Positions 41,763-50,332 of a stretch of DNA of 64,000 bases are shown here, in pieces; position 1 is the stretch's first letter, and each line of letters starts with the position of its first letter. Both the position numbers and the translations under genes were made by a program. The stretch is from Microbacterium sp. (GTDB lineage: Bacteria; Actinomycetota; Actinomycetes; Actinomycetales; Microbacteriaceae): positions 186,001-250,000 of the forward strand of contig NZ_JAFKIP010000006.1 of assembly GCF_017305435.1 (NCBI RefSeq), written 5' to 3'. The notes under the pieces were generated by a model that ran no database searches, was not told where the DNA came from, and was given only the letters and a program-made list of their open reading frames with translations.

Positions 41763-42836
41763 TCAGCTGGAGCGGTCGACGATGACGTGCGAGAGCTTCA
41801 CGAGCGCGTCGCGCACCGCCCCCGCCGGGAGCGGGTCGAGGGCCGCGACCGCGGCATCCGCCCACGCGTACGCCTGCCGGCGCGTCTCCGCCGTCGCCGG
41901 GTGGTCGCGCAGCCGTGCGATCGCGTCGTCCAGGATCGCGGGATCGGCACCATCGGCGATGCGCAGCACGCCGTCGTCGATCGTGGCCTTGAGGGCGCGG
42001 GATGCCGGGTCGGATGCCCGCGCGAGCAGCAGCGACGGCATCGTCGGAACACCCGCGCGCAGGTCGGTTCCGGGCACCTTGCCGGTGGCCTCGGCGTCCG
42101 CCGACAGATCGATCACGTCGTCGAGCAGCTGGAAGGCGACGCCGACCCTCTCGCCGTAGTCGAGGACCGGCTGCACGTACTCTTCGGGCGCGTCGGAGAA
42201 GAGCACGCCCGCCTGAGCGGATGCCGCGATGAGCGAACCCGTCTTGTCGGAGAGTACCTGCAGGTAGAAATCGACCGGGTCGTCGCCCGCCTGCGGCCCG
42301 ACCGTCTCGTGCATCTGGCCGAGCACGAGGCGCTCGAACGTGTCGGCCTGCAGCCGGATCGCCCGCTCGCCGATCTGCGCCATGAGCTGGCTCGCGCGCG
42401 AGAAGAGGAGGTCGCCGGTGAGGATCGCGACGTTGTTGCCCCAGACGGCGTGCGCGCTCGGGACACCGCGGCGCACGTCCGCGCCGTCCATGACGTCGTC
42501 GTGATAGAGCGATCCGAGATGGGTCATCTCGAGCGCCGTGGCCCCCGCGATGACGTGCTCCGTCGTGCCCGTGCCGAGCTGCGCCGTGAGGACCGTGAGC
42601 ATCGGGCGCACGCGCTTGCCGCCGGCCTCGTAGAGGTAGCGGGTCGTGGCATCCGCCAGCGCGTCGGTGACCTTCAGCTCGCGCGCGAGAGACTGCTCGA
42701 CCTCATCGAGGCCGGCTTCGACGACGCCCAGGAGCTTCCGCAGGCGAGGGCCGGCGAGGACGCGCTCGGTCAGGCCCAGCTGGGCAGACAGGCGCTCGCC
42801 CGGAGCATGGGCACCGGCGGGAAGGCTCGCAGTCAC
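41763..42836 (-). CDS. polyprenyl diphosphate synthase (menaquinone side chain)
   Basis: 357 residues from the ATG at 42836. Trans-prenyl chain elongation family: first Asp-rich motif HDDVMDGADVRRG (magnesium binding), second LLDDVIDLSADAE, plus GGKRVRPMLTVL and LLFSRASQLMAQIGER. Adjacent to ubiE/menG and near menA, so it most likely makes the octa- or nonaprenyl diphosphate joined to menaquinone. Chain length cannot be read reliably from the sequence. Confidence 0.93.
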   Translation of the reverse strand: MTASLPAGAHAPGERLSAQLGLTERVLAGPRLRKLLGVVEAGLDEVEQSLARELKVTDALADATTRYLYEAGGKRVRPMLTVLTAQLGTGTTEHVIAGATALEMTHLGSLYHDDVMDGADVRRGVPSAHAVWGNNVAILTGDLLFSRASQLMAQIGERAIRLQADTFERLVLGQMHETVGPQAGDDPVDFYLQVLSDKTGSLIAASAQAGVLFSDAPEEYVQPVLDYGERVGVAFQLLDDVIDLSADAEATGKVPGTDLRAGVPTMPSLLLARASDPASRALKATIDDGVLRIADGADPAILDDAIARLRDHPATAETRRQAYAWADAAVAALDPLPAGAVRDALVKLSHVIVDRSS

Positions 42837-42865
42837 GCCGTCCAGCCTACCCGGGGTGGTTGCCG

Positions 42866-42919
42866 GTCAGGCGTGCGGCTTGGTGGCAGCGCCGCGCGTC
42901 AGGCGTGCGGCTTGGTGGC
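42866..42919. repeat. tandem duplication at the 3' end of ubiE
   Basis: A 22-bp sequence at 42866-42887 recurs at 42898-42919 with a 32-bp period. The second copy includes the stop and last codons of the methyltransferase gene; the first lies just past it and carries the same ghost codons. It is a small local duplication. Confidence 0.8.
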
Positions 42920-43612
42920 GCGGTGGAGCGCGACGATCCCGAACGTCAGGTCGCGGTGCGCGACCTGCGTCCACCCGGCATCCCGAATCCGGCTCGACAG
43001 CGCCACCTGATCGGGCCAGTCGCGGATCGACTCGTTGAGGTAGTCGTAGGCGTCGGCGTTGCTCGAGACGGTCTTCGCCACGATCGGCAGCACGCGGTCG
43101 TTGTAGAAGCCGTACAGCCCGGCGAACGCGGCGCTCTGCGGGTGCGAGAACTCGCACACGACGAGGCGCCCGCCGGGGGCGGTGACGCGCAGCATCTCAC
43201 GCAGGGCCAGCTGCGGGTCGTTGACGTTGCGGAGCCCGAACGAGATCGTGACGGTGTCGAAGCTGTCGTCCGCGAAGGGCAGGGCCATGGCATCCGCCTG
43301 CACGAAGGTCACGTTGGGGACGTGTCCGTGTCGGCGCCGGCCTTCGGCGATCATGCCGGGCGAGAAGTCACCGGCCGTCACCTCCGCACCCGAGCGCGCG
43401 AGCGCGACGGAGCTCGCGCCGGTGCCGGCGGCGAGGTCCAGGATGCGCTGACCGGGCTTGGGCGCGACGGCGCGCGTCGTCGCGATGCGCCACAGCTTGT
43501 CCTGCCCGAGGCTCAGCACCGTGTTGGTGCGGTCGTAGCCCGCGGCGACCTCGTCGAACATGCCGCTGACCCGCGAGGGATCCTTGCCGAGGTCTGCGCG
43601 GTGCTCAGTCAC
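42899..43612 (-). CDS. ubiE: demethylmenaquinone methyltransferase
   Basis: 237 residues from a GTG at 43612. S-adenosylmethionine methyltransferase: [20 protein letters not shown] (SAM motif I), [20 protein letters not shown] and [13 protein letters not shown], plus the N-terminal [17 protein letters not shown] and C-terminal [17 protein letters not shown] of UbiE/MenG. It methylates demethylmenaquinone, the last step of menaquinone synthesis. Members also act in ubiquinone synthesis, but no ubiquinone genes are expected here. Downstream gene is the prenyl synthase. Confidence 0.95.
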   Translation of the reverse strand: MTEHRADLGKDPSRVSGMFDEVAAGYDRTNTVLSLGQDKLWRIATTRAVAPKPGQRILDLAAGTGASSVALARSGAEVTAGDFSPGMIAEGRRRHGHVPNVTFVQADAMALPFADDSFDTVTISFGLRNVNDPQLALREMLRVTAPGGRLVVCEFSHPQSAAFAGLYGFYNDRVLPIVAKTVSSNADAYDYLNESIRDWPDQVALSSRIRDAGWTQVAHRDLTFGIVALHRATKPHA

Positions 43613-43632
43613 CGTTCGATCCTATGCGAGGG

Positions 43633-44208
43633 TCAGCGGTGCGCAGGGGCGAGGCGGTCGAGCTCCGACAGCCAGTGCGCCGCGGTCGGGCCATCGAACG
43701 GCACCGCCTCCTGCGTGACCTCGCGCTCGAGGTCCGTTGCGACCTGCTCGAGTCTCGCAACGACGCCCGGCGGATAGCCGTACGCGACGCGATGCTCGTC
43801 CCACTCGTCGCGGTCGTCGATCCAGATCCCCCGGCCGTCCCGCGCACGGACGACGTCGAGGTCCATGTCGATGCCGACCGGCGCCCCGGACTCCCAGTGC
43901 ACGTCCCACGCGATGTCGATGTAGATCGCGAGGCGCGGATGGGTCGCGTTGAACGTCGCCGCGTAGTCTCCCGACGGCGGGACGAGGGTCACGTTGTCGC
44001 CCTCGGCGTCGAAGGCGAGCCCCGGCCGCTCGCTGTGCCAGCCACCGCGCTGCCCGACCCAGTCGCCCCACCGATCGCTGCCGAGGTAGACGCAGTCGTG
44101 GACCCAGTGCGGTGAGCCGTCCCATTTGCGCCAGCGGAACGGCACGCGCGTGCCCGGCTCGGGGCGCCCGGAGTGCGCCGGGTGCCCGGACGGGGCGGCG
44201 GTGCTCAT
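43633..44208 (-). CDS. DUF402 domain protein
   Basis: 191 residues from the ATG at 44208. DUF402 (FomD-like) beta-barrel: GTRVPFRWRKWDGSPHWVHD at the N-terminus, then YIDIAWDVHWESGAPVGIDM and LDVVRARDGRGIWIDDRDEW, with the acidic residues of the metal-dependent nucleotidase site. FomD hydrolyses CMP-bonded phosphonate intermediates; related proteins hydrolyse nucleotides. Role here unknown. Divergent from menF across 187 bp. Confidence 0.85.
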   Translation of the reverse strand: MSTAAPSGHPAHSGRPEPGTRVPFRWRKWDGSPHWVHDCVYLGSDRWGDWVGQRGGWHSERPGLAFDAEGDNVTLVPPSGDYAATFNATHPRLAIYIDIAWDVHWESGAPVGIDMDLDVVRARDGRGIWIDDRDEWDEHRVAYGYPPGVVARLEQVATDLEREVTQEAVPFDGPTAAHWLSELDRLAPAHR

Positions 44209-44395
44209 GTCCGTGAGCCTACGCGTTCGGTATTCAGTCCGGACGAGCATCTGCCAGCGGGCGGGCCCCGGGATTGCGGGGGCGACGGGCGCCGCGCGCG
44301 TCGCGGAGACTGAATTGTGAACGCGGAGGGAGTGGCAACCGCACCCGCTCCGAGTGGGAGGCGGCGGACGAGCGGGCCGGATTAGGCTGGAGCGT

Positions 44396-45655
44396 GTGAG
44401 CACCCCGACCCGCAGCCCCGTCCGGCTGCGCGTCGTGACCCGTGCGATCGCCCCCCTCGGCGACCTGCTGGAGTACGCCGACCCCGCGAACCCGCTCGTC
44501 TGGGCGCGCCGCGGCGCCTGGCTCGTCGGCGTGGGCACGGCCGTCCACATCGAGGCGAGGGATGCCGAGGAGCTCGCCGCGCGCTGGCGCGAGCTCGCCA
44601 CCGTCGCCGAGGTCGATGACCACGTCGGCGCGCCGGGCACGGGTCTCGTCGCTTTCGGCGCGCTGCCGTTCGACGTCCGCTCCGCTGCGACCGCCGCGCT
44701 CACCGTGCCGCAGCTCACGATCGGGCACCGCGACGGGCTTACATGGGCGACGTGGATCCTGCCCGACACGGGCGAACCCGAGCCCGACGAGCCGCAGGCG
44801 GTACCCTTCGGGCCGCACTGGTCGGCCGCGGTCGGCCCCGGCGCCCTCACCCCGGAGGGCTATCAGACCGCCGTCCGCGCCGGCCTCGACGCGATCGCCG
44901 CCGGCGAGGTCAGCAAGGTCGTCCTCGCGCGCGACCTCGTCGGCACCGTCCCCGCCGGGGCCGACCTCCGCCGCCTCGTGCGCTCGCTCGCAACCGGCTA
45001 CCCCGACACGTGGGTCTACGCCGTCGACGGCCTCATCGGCGCGAGCCCGGAGACCCTCGTCACCGTCGCAGGCGGCACCGTGACGGCCCGCGTTCTCGCG
45101 GGCACCGTCGCGCGCGGCGCCGATCCCGACTCGGATCACGAGGCCGCCGGAGCACTGGCATCCAGCGTCAAGGACCTCACCGAGCACGGCTTCGCCGTCC
45201 GCAGTCTCGTCGACGCGCTCACGCCGCTCACGAGCGCGCTCGCCGCGAGCGAGCAGCCCTTCACGCTGGCGCTCCCGAACGTCTGGCACCTCGCGACGGA
45301 TGTCGAGGCGACCGTCGCAGGCGAGACGTCGGCCCTCGACCTGCTGGGCGTCCTCCACCCGACCGCGGCCGTCGCGGGTACTCCGACGGATGCCGCGGTC
45401 GCCGCGATCGCCCGCATCGAGCCCTTCGACCGGGGCCGCTACGCGGGGCCGGTCGGCTGGATCGATGCGCACGGCGACGGTGAGTGGGCGATCGCGCTGC
45501 GCGGCGCGCAGTTCGACCTCACCGCTGCGGCGGCGGGTGCCGACATCCCGTTCACAGCACATGCGGGCGCGGGCATCGTCGCCGGCAGCGACCCCGAGGC
45601 GGAGCTGCTCGAGACGCGCGTGAAGTTCCGCCCGATCGTCGACGCGCTCGCGTAG
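44396..45655 (+). CDS. menF: isochorismate synthase
   Basis: 419 residues from the GTG at 44396, with GGCTGGAGC upstream. Chorismate-binding fold: EVSKVVLARDLVGTVPAGA, GASPETLVTVAGGTVTARVL, LAGTVARGADPDSDHEAAG, and a C-terminal FDRGRYAGPVGWIDAHGDGE with HAGAGIVAGSDPEAE. It converts chorismate to isochorismate, the committed step of menaquinone synthesis. Other possibilities are an EntC-type enzyme for siderophores, but no siderophore genes are near and the menaquinone set is. Confidence 0.93.
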   Translation: MSTPTRSPVRLRVVTRAIAPLGDLLEYADPANPLVWARRGAWLVGVGTAVHIEARDAEELAARWRELATVAEVDDHVGAPGTGLVAFGALPFDVRSAATAALTVPQLTIGHRDGLTWATWILPDTGEPEPDEPQAVPFGPHWSAAVGPGALTPEGYQTAVRAGLDAIAAGEVSKVVLARDLVGTVPAGADLRRLVRSLATGYPDTWVYAVDGLIGASPETLVTVAGGTVTARVLAGTVARGADPDSDHEAAGALASSVKDLTEHGFAVRSLVDALTPLTSALAASEQPFTLALPNVWHLATDVEATVAGETSALDLLGVLHPTAAVAGTPTDAAVAAIARIEPFDRGRYAGPVGWIDAHGDGEWAIALRGAQFDLTAAAAGADIPFTAHAGAGIVAGSDPEAELLETRVKFRPIVDALA

Positions 45656-45677
45656 GGGTCGACCGTCGGCTGAGGCC

Positions 45678-45718
45678 GGTTTCGATACGCCGCGCTGCGC
45701 GCGGCTACTCAACCACCG
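45678..45718. repeat. Microbacteriaceae-type intergenic hairpin repeat
   Basis: Starts GGTTTCGATACGC and ends CTACTCAACCACCG around a GC-rich hairpin (GCCGCGC/GCGCGGC). I recall this wording as a very common intergenic repeat in Microbacterium and relatives. It lies between the convergent menF and polyphosphate kinase genes and could act as their terminator. Confidence 0.65.
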
Positions 45719-45741
45719 AAGTGGGACGCCGCGCTGCGCGG

Positions 45742-46605
45742 TCAGGTCGCGGCGAGACGGGCCTTCTCGGCGGCGACGTCGAAGTCGGCGGCGGGCCACT
45801 GAGGATCGACGGCTTCCAGGGCCTCGAGGAGCAGGGCCTGGACGGCGAGACGTGCGTACCACTTGCTGTTCGCGGGGATGACATGCCACGGCGCGTACGG
45901 CGTCGAGGTGCGGTCGAACACCACCTGGTAGGCATCCATGTACGCGGGCCAGAGTTGGCGCTCGTCGACGTCGCCCGGGTTGTACTTCCAGTGTTTGTCG
46001 GGGCGATCGAGTCGCTCCATGAGCCGCGCCTTCTGCTCCTCCGGCGAGATGTGCAGCATGACCTTGACGATGCGCGTCCCGGCATCCGTCACACGCTTCT
46101 CGAAGTCGTTGATCGCACCGTAGCGGCGCTCGATCTCGTCGGCGGGGGCGAGCGCGCGCACGCGCCCGATCAGGACGTCTTCGTAGTGCGAGCGGTCGAA
46201 GACGCCGATGAACCCGGGCGGCGGGGTCTCCTTCTCGATGCGCCAGAGGAAGTCGTGCGCGCGCTCCTCGGCGCTCGGGGCCTTGAACGCCTTCAGGCGC
46301 ACGCCCTGCGGATCGACGGCCCCGATCACGTGCCGGACGATCCCGCCCTTCCCCGCCGAGTCCATCGCCTGCAGCACGAGGAGCACCGACGGCGCCCCCT
46401 CGACGACCCGGCTCTGCGCGTAGAGGCGTTCCTGCAGCTCGTCGAGCTCGTCCACGCCGTCGGCGAGGTCGGCCTGCCCCTGCTTCTTGCCTCCGTCGAA
46501 GCCCGGGGTGGAGTCGGGGTCGACGTCGGCGAGACGGAACCCCTCCCCCACGCGCAGCAGGTCGGCGGGCTCGCCCGTCCAGCGGGTCTGGCTCTTCGCG
46601 GTCAT
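45742..46605 (-). CDS. polyphosphate kinase 2 family protein
   Basis: 287 residues from the ATG at 46605. PPK2 fold: Walker A LLVLQAMDSAGKGGIVRHVI, FLWRIEKETPPPGFIGVFDR (with the lid Arg region), DRSHYEDVLIGRV, and HISPEEQKARLMERLD followed by WKYNPGDVDER. Uses polyphosphate to phosphorylate nucleoside mono- or diphosphates, or the reverse. The exact class (I, II or III) is not decidable here, though the length and motifs look like a one-domain enzyme. Transcribed alone, 25 bp after menD end on the same strand side. Confidence 0.93.
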   Translation of the reverse strand: MTAKSQTRWTGEPADLLRVGEGFRLADVDPDSTPGFDGGKKQGQADLADGVDELDELQERLYAQSRVVEGAPSVLLVLQAMDSAGKGGIVRHVIGAVDPQGVRLKAFKAPSAEERAHDFLWRIEKETPPPGFIGVFDRSHYEDVLIGRVRALAPADEIERRYGAINDFEKRVTDAGTRIVKVMLHISPEEQKARLMERLDRPDKHWKYNPGDVDERQLWPAYMDAYQVVFDRTSTPYAPWHVIPANSKWYARLAVQALLLEALEAVDPQWPAADFDVAAEKARLAAT

Positions 46606-46630
46606 GCTGCCATCCTGGGGGATGCCGGGG

Positions 46631-48436
46631 TCAGCGCGCGAGTGCCACCTCGATGATCTGGCGGCCCACCGCGGCCGACGTGAGGGCCTGGTCGAGTTCG
46701 GTGCGGGTGCGCGCCGACACGTACTCCCACCCGTATGCGGAGGCGAGGTCGGCCACGGCGACCTCCTGCGGCGTGTACAGCACGCGCGCCATCGCTGCGG
46801 GGGACGCGATGGCCGCGACTTCGAGCGCGTCGAAGATGGTCCCCCCGCCGTCGTTACCGACGATCACCTGCACGCGGGGGGCCGCCTCGCCGGCCGGCAG
46901 CAGCAGCGCGCCGACGTCGTGCAGCAGCGCGAGATCCCCGATCACGAGTCGCGTCACGCCGGGCGTGCCGGCCGCCTGACTCGCGATCGCGACGCCGATC
47001 GCGGTCGCGATCGTCCCGTCGATGCCCGCGAGGCCGCGGTTGGCGTGGACGGGCACCTTCTTGCCGCCGAGCAGCTCGTCGGCGACGCGCACGAGCCGGG
47101 ACGACGCGAAGACGAGCCGGTCGTGCGGCCAGCTCGCGCGCCACGCGGCATCCACCAGGGCGGCGCGGTCGATCGGCGCACGCGCGACCTCCAGCTCGGC
47201 CGCGATCGCTCCGAGTCGTTCGCGCGGCACCGCCGAGGCGAGGCCGTCGGCATCCGGAGCCGCGGGCGTGAGGTCGACCGCGGCCGCGCGGGACGCGCGC
47301 ATCCACGCGCCGAACCAGTCCCGATCGACGTCGCCGACCGCCGCGACGACAGCGTCGACGGCGGTCGTCGCCCCGTTGAGGTTGAGCGGTTCGCCCGGGC
47401 CGCGGACGGCGAGCACCTCGACGTCGTCGCGCGAGAGGAGCGCCGTGACTTCGCGGCTGAGGGTCGGATGCCCGAACACGATCGCCCGTTCGACGCGCCC
47501 GCCGAGCTCCGCCTCGCGCAGCAGGGCACGGTACCCGTGCACCAGGTTGCGCCCGTAACGGGACCCCGACACGATCTCCGCGATGAGCGGCCAGCCGCCC
47601 GCGTGGGCGAGGGCTTCGGCGGCGGGCCCGGCATCCGCGCCCGCGACAACGACGGTACGCGGGCCGCGCTCGAGCACGTGCGGATCGACCTCGGGGTCGG
47701 CTGGGTGGTTCGCCTCGCCGATGCCGCCGCCGCCCTGGTACAGCGCGCCGGACGGGTCGGGCGCCGGGGCGGCGTCCTCGACGGGGAGGGCGTCGGGACC
47801 GGACGGCAGGGGCTCGAGGTCCACCGCGGGCGTCCCGAGCCACTCGGGCAGGGCGCCGGCGAGGGGCTCACGGTAGGGCAGGTTCAGGTGGACCGGGCCG
47901 GGCTGTCGCGTGCCGGCGCCGAGCGCCGCCGCGACGGCGTCCTCCGCGACGCGGCGGAGCATCGCCGACTGCTCGCCGGTGCCGTCGTCGTCGACCTGAT
48001 CGGGCACCGGCAGGTCGGCCTCGAGCCGCACGCTCGGGGAGAAGAGGCCCGGCTGACGTGTCGTCTGGTTCGCGCCGACGCCGCGCAGCTCCGGAGGGCG
48101 ATCTGCGGTCAGGAGGATCATCGGCACGCCCGCGTGGTGAGCCTCGAGCGCGGCCGGCAGAAGGTTCGCGACCGCCGTACCGGACGTGCAGACGACCGCG
48201 GCCGGCATCCCGCTCTCGCGGCCGATGCCCAGGGCGGTGAACCCCGCGACGCGCTCATCGATGCGCACGTGCACGGATGCCGCGCCGCGGGCCTCGAGCT
48301 CCGCGGCGACCAGAGCGAGCGCCTGCGACCGCGAGCCGGGGCTCACGACGATGTGCCGCACCCCGAGCTCGATCAGCCGGCCGAGGAGGGCGGCCGCGGC
48401 ATCCGTCGCCGGAGCCGCCGTGTCGGCGCGCGTCAT
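46631..48436 (-). CDS. menD: SEPHCHC synthase (2-succinyl-5-enolpyruvyl-6-hydroxy-3-cyclohexene-1-carboxylate)
   Basis: 601 residues from the ATG at 48436; an ATG six codons upstream is possible but overlaps the neighbour. Thiamine-diphosphate enzyme with the MenD signature: HIVVSPGSRSQALALVAAEL, RIDERVAGFTALGIGRESG, VCTSGTAVANLLPAALEAHH, ILLTADRPPELRGVGANQTT, and the cofactor-binding segment NRGLAGIDGTIATAIGVA ... IGDLALLHDVGALLLP. Joins isochorismate and 2-oxoglutarate. The downstream menH hydrolase is not seen. Confidence 0.95.
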   Translation of the reverse strand: MTRADTAAPATDAAAALLGRLIELGVRHIVVSPGSRSQALALVAAELEARGAASVHVRIDERVAGFTALGIGRESGMPAAVVCTSGTAVANLLPAALEAHHAGVPMILLTADRPPELRGVGANQTTRQPGLFSPSVRLEADLPVPDQVDDDGTGEQSAMLRRVAEDAVAAALGAGTRQPGPVHLNLPYREPLAGALPEWLGTPAVDLEPLPSGPDALPVEDAAPAPDPSGALYQGGGGIGEANHPADPEVDPHVLERGPRTVVVAGADAGPAAEALAHAGGWPLIAEIVSGSRYGRNLVHGYRALLREAELGGRVERAIVFGHPTLSREVTALLSRDDVEVLAVRGPGEPLNLNGATTAVDAVVAAVGDVDRDWFGAWMRASRAAAVDLTPAAPDADGLASAVPRERLGAIAAELEVARAPIDRAALVDAAWRASWPHDRLVFASSRLVRVADELLGGKKVPVHANRGLAGIDGTIATAIGVAIASQAAGTPGVTRLVIGDLALLHDVGALLLPAGEAAPRVQVIVGNDGGGTIFDALEVAAIASPAAMARVLYTPQEVAVADLASAYGWEYVSARTRTELDQALTSAAVGRQIIEVALAR

Positions 48437-48437
48437 G

Positions 48438-48899
48438 TCAGGCGCGCGGTCCATGCGGCCCGCGCGGGTCGGCGTCGTCATCGGGAGGTGAGGGAGGCGC
48501 GGCGGGGCCCGCCGCGCCAGGCCGGTGGGGCTCTGGGTCGCGCGGGTCGCGCGGGCCGGGGCCGTCGGGGTCGAGCCCGGCGAGATCCTCCAGGTCGAGC
48601 GCGGCGAGCTCGGCCTCGAGGCGGCGGATCCGCTCGTCCTGATCGCTGATCGAGCCGATCGTGCCGAGGAACGCGGCGTCGTCGTCGGGGGCCTGCGGCA
48701 CGACCGGCGGTCGCGCACGACCGCGGCCCACGACGAACCAGAGGATGCCGCCGAGGACCGGCAGGAGGACCACGATGAGGAGCCACACGGGCTTGCTCAC
48801 GCCGCGATGGCGCGTCGGCTGGAGCAGGGCGCAGTCGACGATGCTGTAGACCCAGAACGCGATCAGCAGCAGCACCGCCGGCAGGAGTATGCGCACCAC
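48438..48899 (-). CDS. PLDc_N-domain membrane protein
   Basis: 153 residues from a GTG at 48899. Two membrane helices in the first 60 residues (PAVLLLIAFWVYSIVDCALL and VWLLIVVLLPVLGGILWFVV) form the phospholipase D-nuclease N-terminal domain, found alone in many actinobacteria. The rest is an Asp/Glu/Pro-rich cytoplasmic tail with a coiled segment ISDQDERIRRLEAELAALDL. Function unknown. The stop lies one base from the menD start, so it is probably the first gene of the menD transcript. Confidence 0.85.
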   Translation of the reverse strand: MVRILLPAVLLLIAFWVYSIVDCALLQPTRHRGVSKPVWLLIVVLLPVLGGILWFVVGRGRARPPVVPQAPDDDAAFLGTIGSISDQDERIRRLEAELAALDLEDLAGLDPDGPGPRDPRDPEPHRPGAAGPAAPPSPPDDDADPRGPHGPRA

Positions 48900-48974
48900 C
48901 CTCCCATCCTAAGCGGCGAGATCGTGGGGGTGACGGCGTGGGAAGCCGCCGCGCAGGCGCGTAAACTCGGTGAC

Positions 48975-49286
48975 ATGCGTGCTCGCTCGGCCCTCGTCTA
49001 CACCGTGCTGCGACTGGCCGCCTTCCTCGTGCCCTTCGGTCTCATGATGCTGTTGCCGATCATGCGCGAGTTCTACTGGCTGTCGGCGATCTTCGCGGCG
49101 CTCATCGGGCTGAGCCTGTCGATGCTGTTCCTGCGCCGGCCGCTCGGCGATCTCAGCGCCGGCATCGCGTCGGGCGCCGACGCGCGCCGCGCGCGCAAGG
49201 TGACCGACGAAGACGTCGAGGATGCCGCGACGGATGCCTCCGCGGACGACATCGCCATCGAGCCGCCCTCCACAACCGAACGCTGA
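48975..49286 (+). CDS. DUF4229 membrane protein
   Basis: 103 residues from the ATG at 48975. Two helices, VYTVLRLAAFLVPFGLMMLL and YWLSAIFAALIGLSLSMLFL, then an acidic tail that starts at DLSAGIASGADARRARKVT. This is the small actinobacterial DUF4229 family, usually located next to menA or the menaquinone genes as it is here. No known activity. Convergent with menA. Confidence 0.88.
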   Translation: MRARSALVYTVLRLAAFLVPFGLMMLLPIMREFYWLSAIFAALIGLSLSMLFLRRPLGDLSAGIASGADARRARKVTDEDVEDAATDASADDIAIEPPSTTER

Positions 49287-49339
49287 GGGCGACCGAGCGC
49301 TGAAGAACTCTGCGCCGCAGCCGCTCGCCGCGGCATCCG

Positions 49340-50323
49340 TCAGCCGACGAAGGCCCAGCAGAGCAGGCCCGCGAGGGCGAGCGAGGTCAGCGACGTGAGA
49401 CTGAGGGCGACGACGAGCTCGCGCGGCTGCCGGTACGTCCAGACGATGAGGATGGCGCAGGCGCCGGGGATGAGTGCGAGGAGGCCCAGCCAGGCGAGCG
49501 GGTAGACGAGCGCGAGGAACGCCGTGATGGCGAACGCCCCCAGGACGAACACCGTGAAGACGATCTGCGTCGCGCGCCGCCCGATGCGCACGGTCAGGGT
49601 GCGCTTGCCGGCGAGGCGGTCCTGGTCGAGGTCGCGCAGGTTGTTCGCAAGAAGCACGGCGCAGGCGAGCAGGCCCGCCGCGACGGCACCGAACCACGCC
49701 TCCTGCGGCACCGACCCCGCCTGCACGAATGTCGTGCCGACCGTGGCGACGAGACCGAAGAAGACGAACACGAACAGCTCGCCGAGCCCCGCGTACCCGT
49801 ACGGGTGCTTTCCGCCCGTGTAGAACCAGGCCGCGACGAGGCAGGCGGCGCCGACGAGCAGCATCCACCAGTGCCCTGTGCGCACGACGATCGCGATGCC
49901 CGCGATCGCGGCGATGCCGAAGAAGACGAGGGCGGCGGTCAGCACGGCGCGCGGCGACGCCTTGCGGCTCGCCGTCAGACGCGCGGGGCCGACGCGATGG
50001 TCGTCGGTGCCGCGGATGCCGTCGCTGTAGTCGTTCGCGTAGTTGACGCCGATCTGGATCGCGACGGCGAGCACGAGGCAGCACAGAGCGATGACCCAGT
50101 GGAACTCGGTCTTCGCGATGAGCGCGGCGCCGGTTCCGATGACGACCGGGGAGACGGCGAGAGGAAGCGTCCGCAGTCGCGCGGCGCCGATCCAGTCGCC
50201 CAGGGTCGCGGGGGCGACGTGCGCCGGGTCGCGCGAGATGTGCGCGCACTGGGGGTTGCCGTGCGTCTTCTTCTTGGCGCTGTTCGCGCCGTGCGCGCGC
50301 TTCTTCCGGGTGCTGCCTGCCAC
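49340..50323 (-). CDS. menA: 1,4-dihydroxy-2-naphthoate polyprenyltransferase
   Basis: 327 residues from the ATG at 50323. UbiA-type membrane prenyltransferase with eight to nine helices; the first Asp-rich motif is NYANDYSDGIRGTDDHRVGP and the second LANNLRDLDQDRLAGKRTL. It joins polyprenyl diphosphate to dihydroxynaphthoate, releasing CO2, in the membrane. A Lys/Arg/His-rich 25-residue N-terminal extension precedes the first helix. It starts 10 bp after the menE end and belongs to the menB-menE-menA run. Confidence 0.95.
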   Translation of the reverse strand: MAGSTRKKRAHGANSAKKKTHGNPQCAHISRDPAHVAPATLGDWIGAARLRTLPLAVSPVVIGTGAALIAKTEFHWVIALCCLVLAVAIQIGVNYANDYSDGIRGTDDHRVGPARLTASRKASPRAVLTAALVFFGIAAIAGIAIVVRTGHWWMLLVGAACLVAAWFYTGGKHPYGYAGLGELFVFVFFGLVATVGTTFVQAGSVPQEAWFGAVAAGLLACAVLLANNLRDLDQDRLAGKRTLTVRIGRRATQIVFTVFVLGAFAITAFLALVYPLAWLGLLALIPGACAILIVWTYRQPRELVVALSLTSLTSLALAGLLCWAFVG

Positions 50324-50332
50324 CCCAGAATC

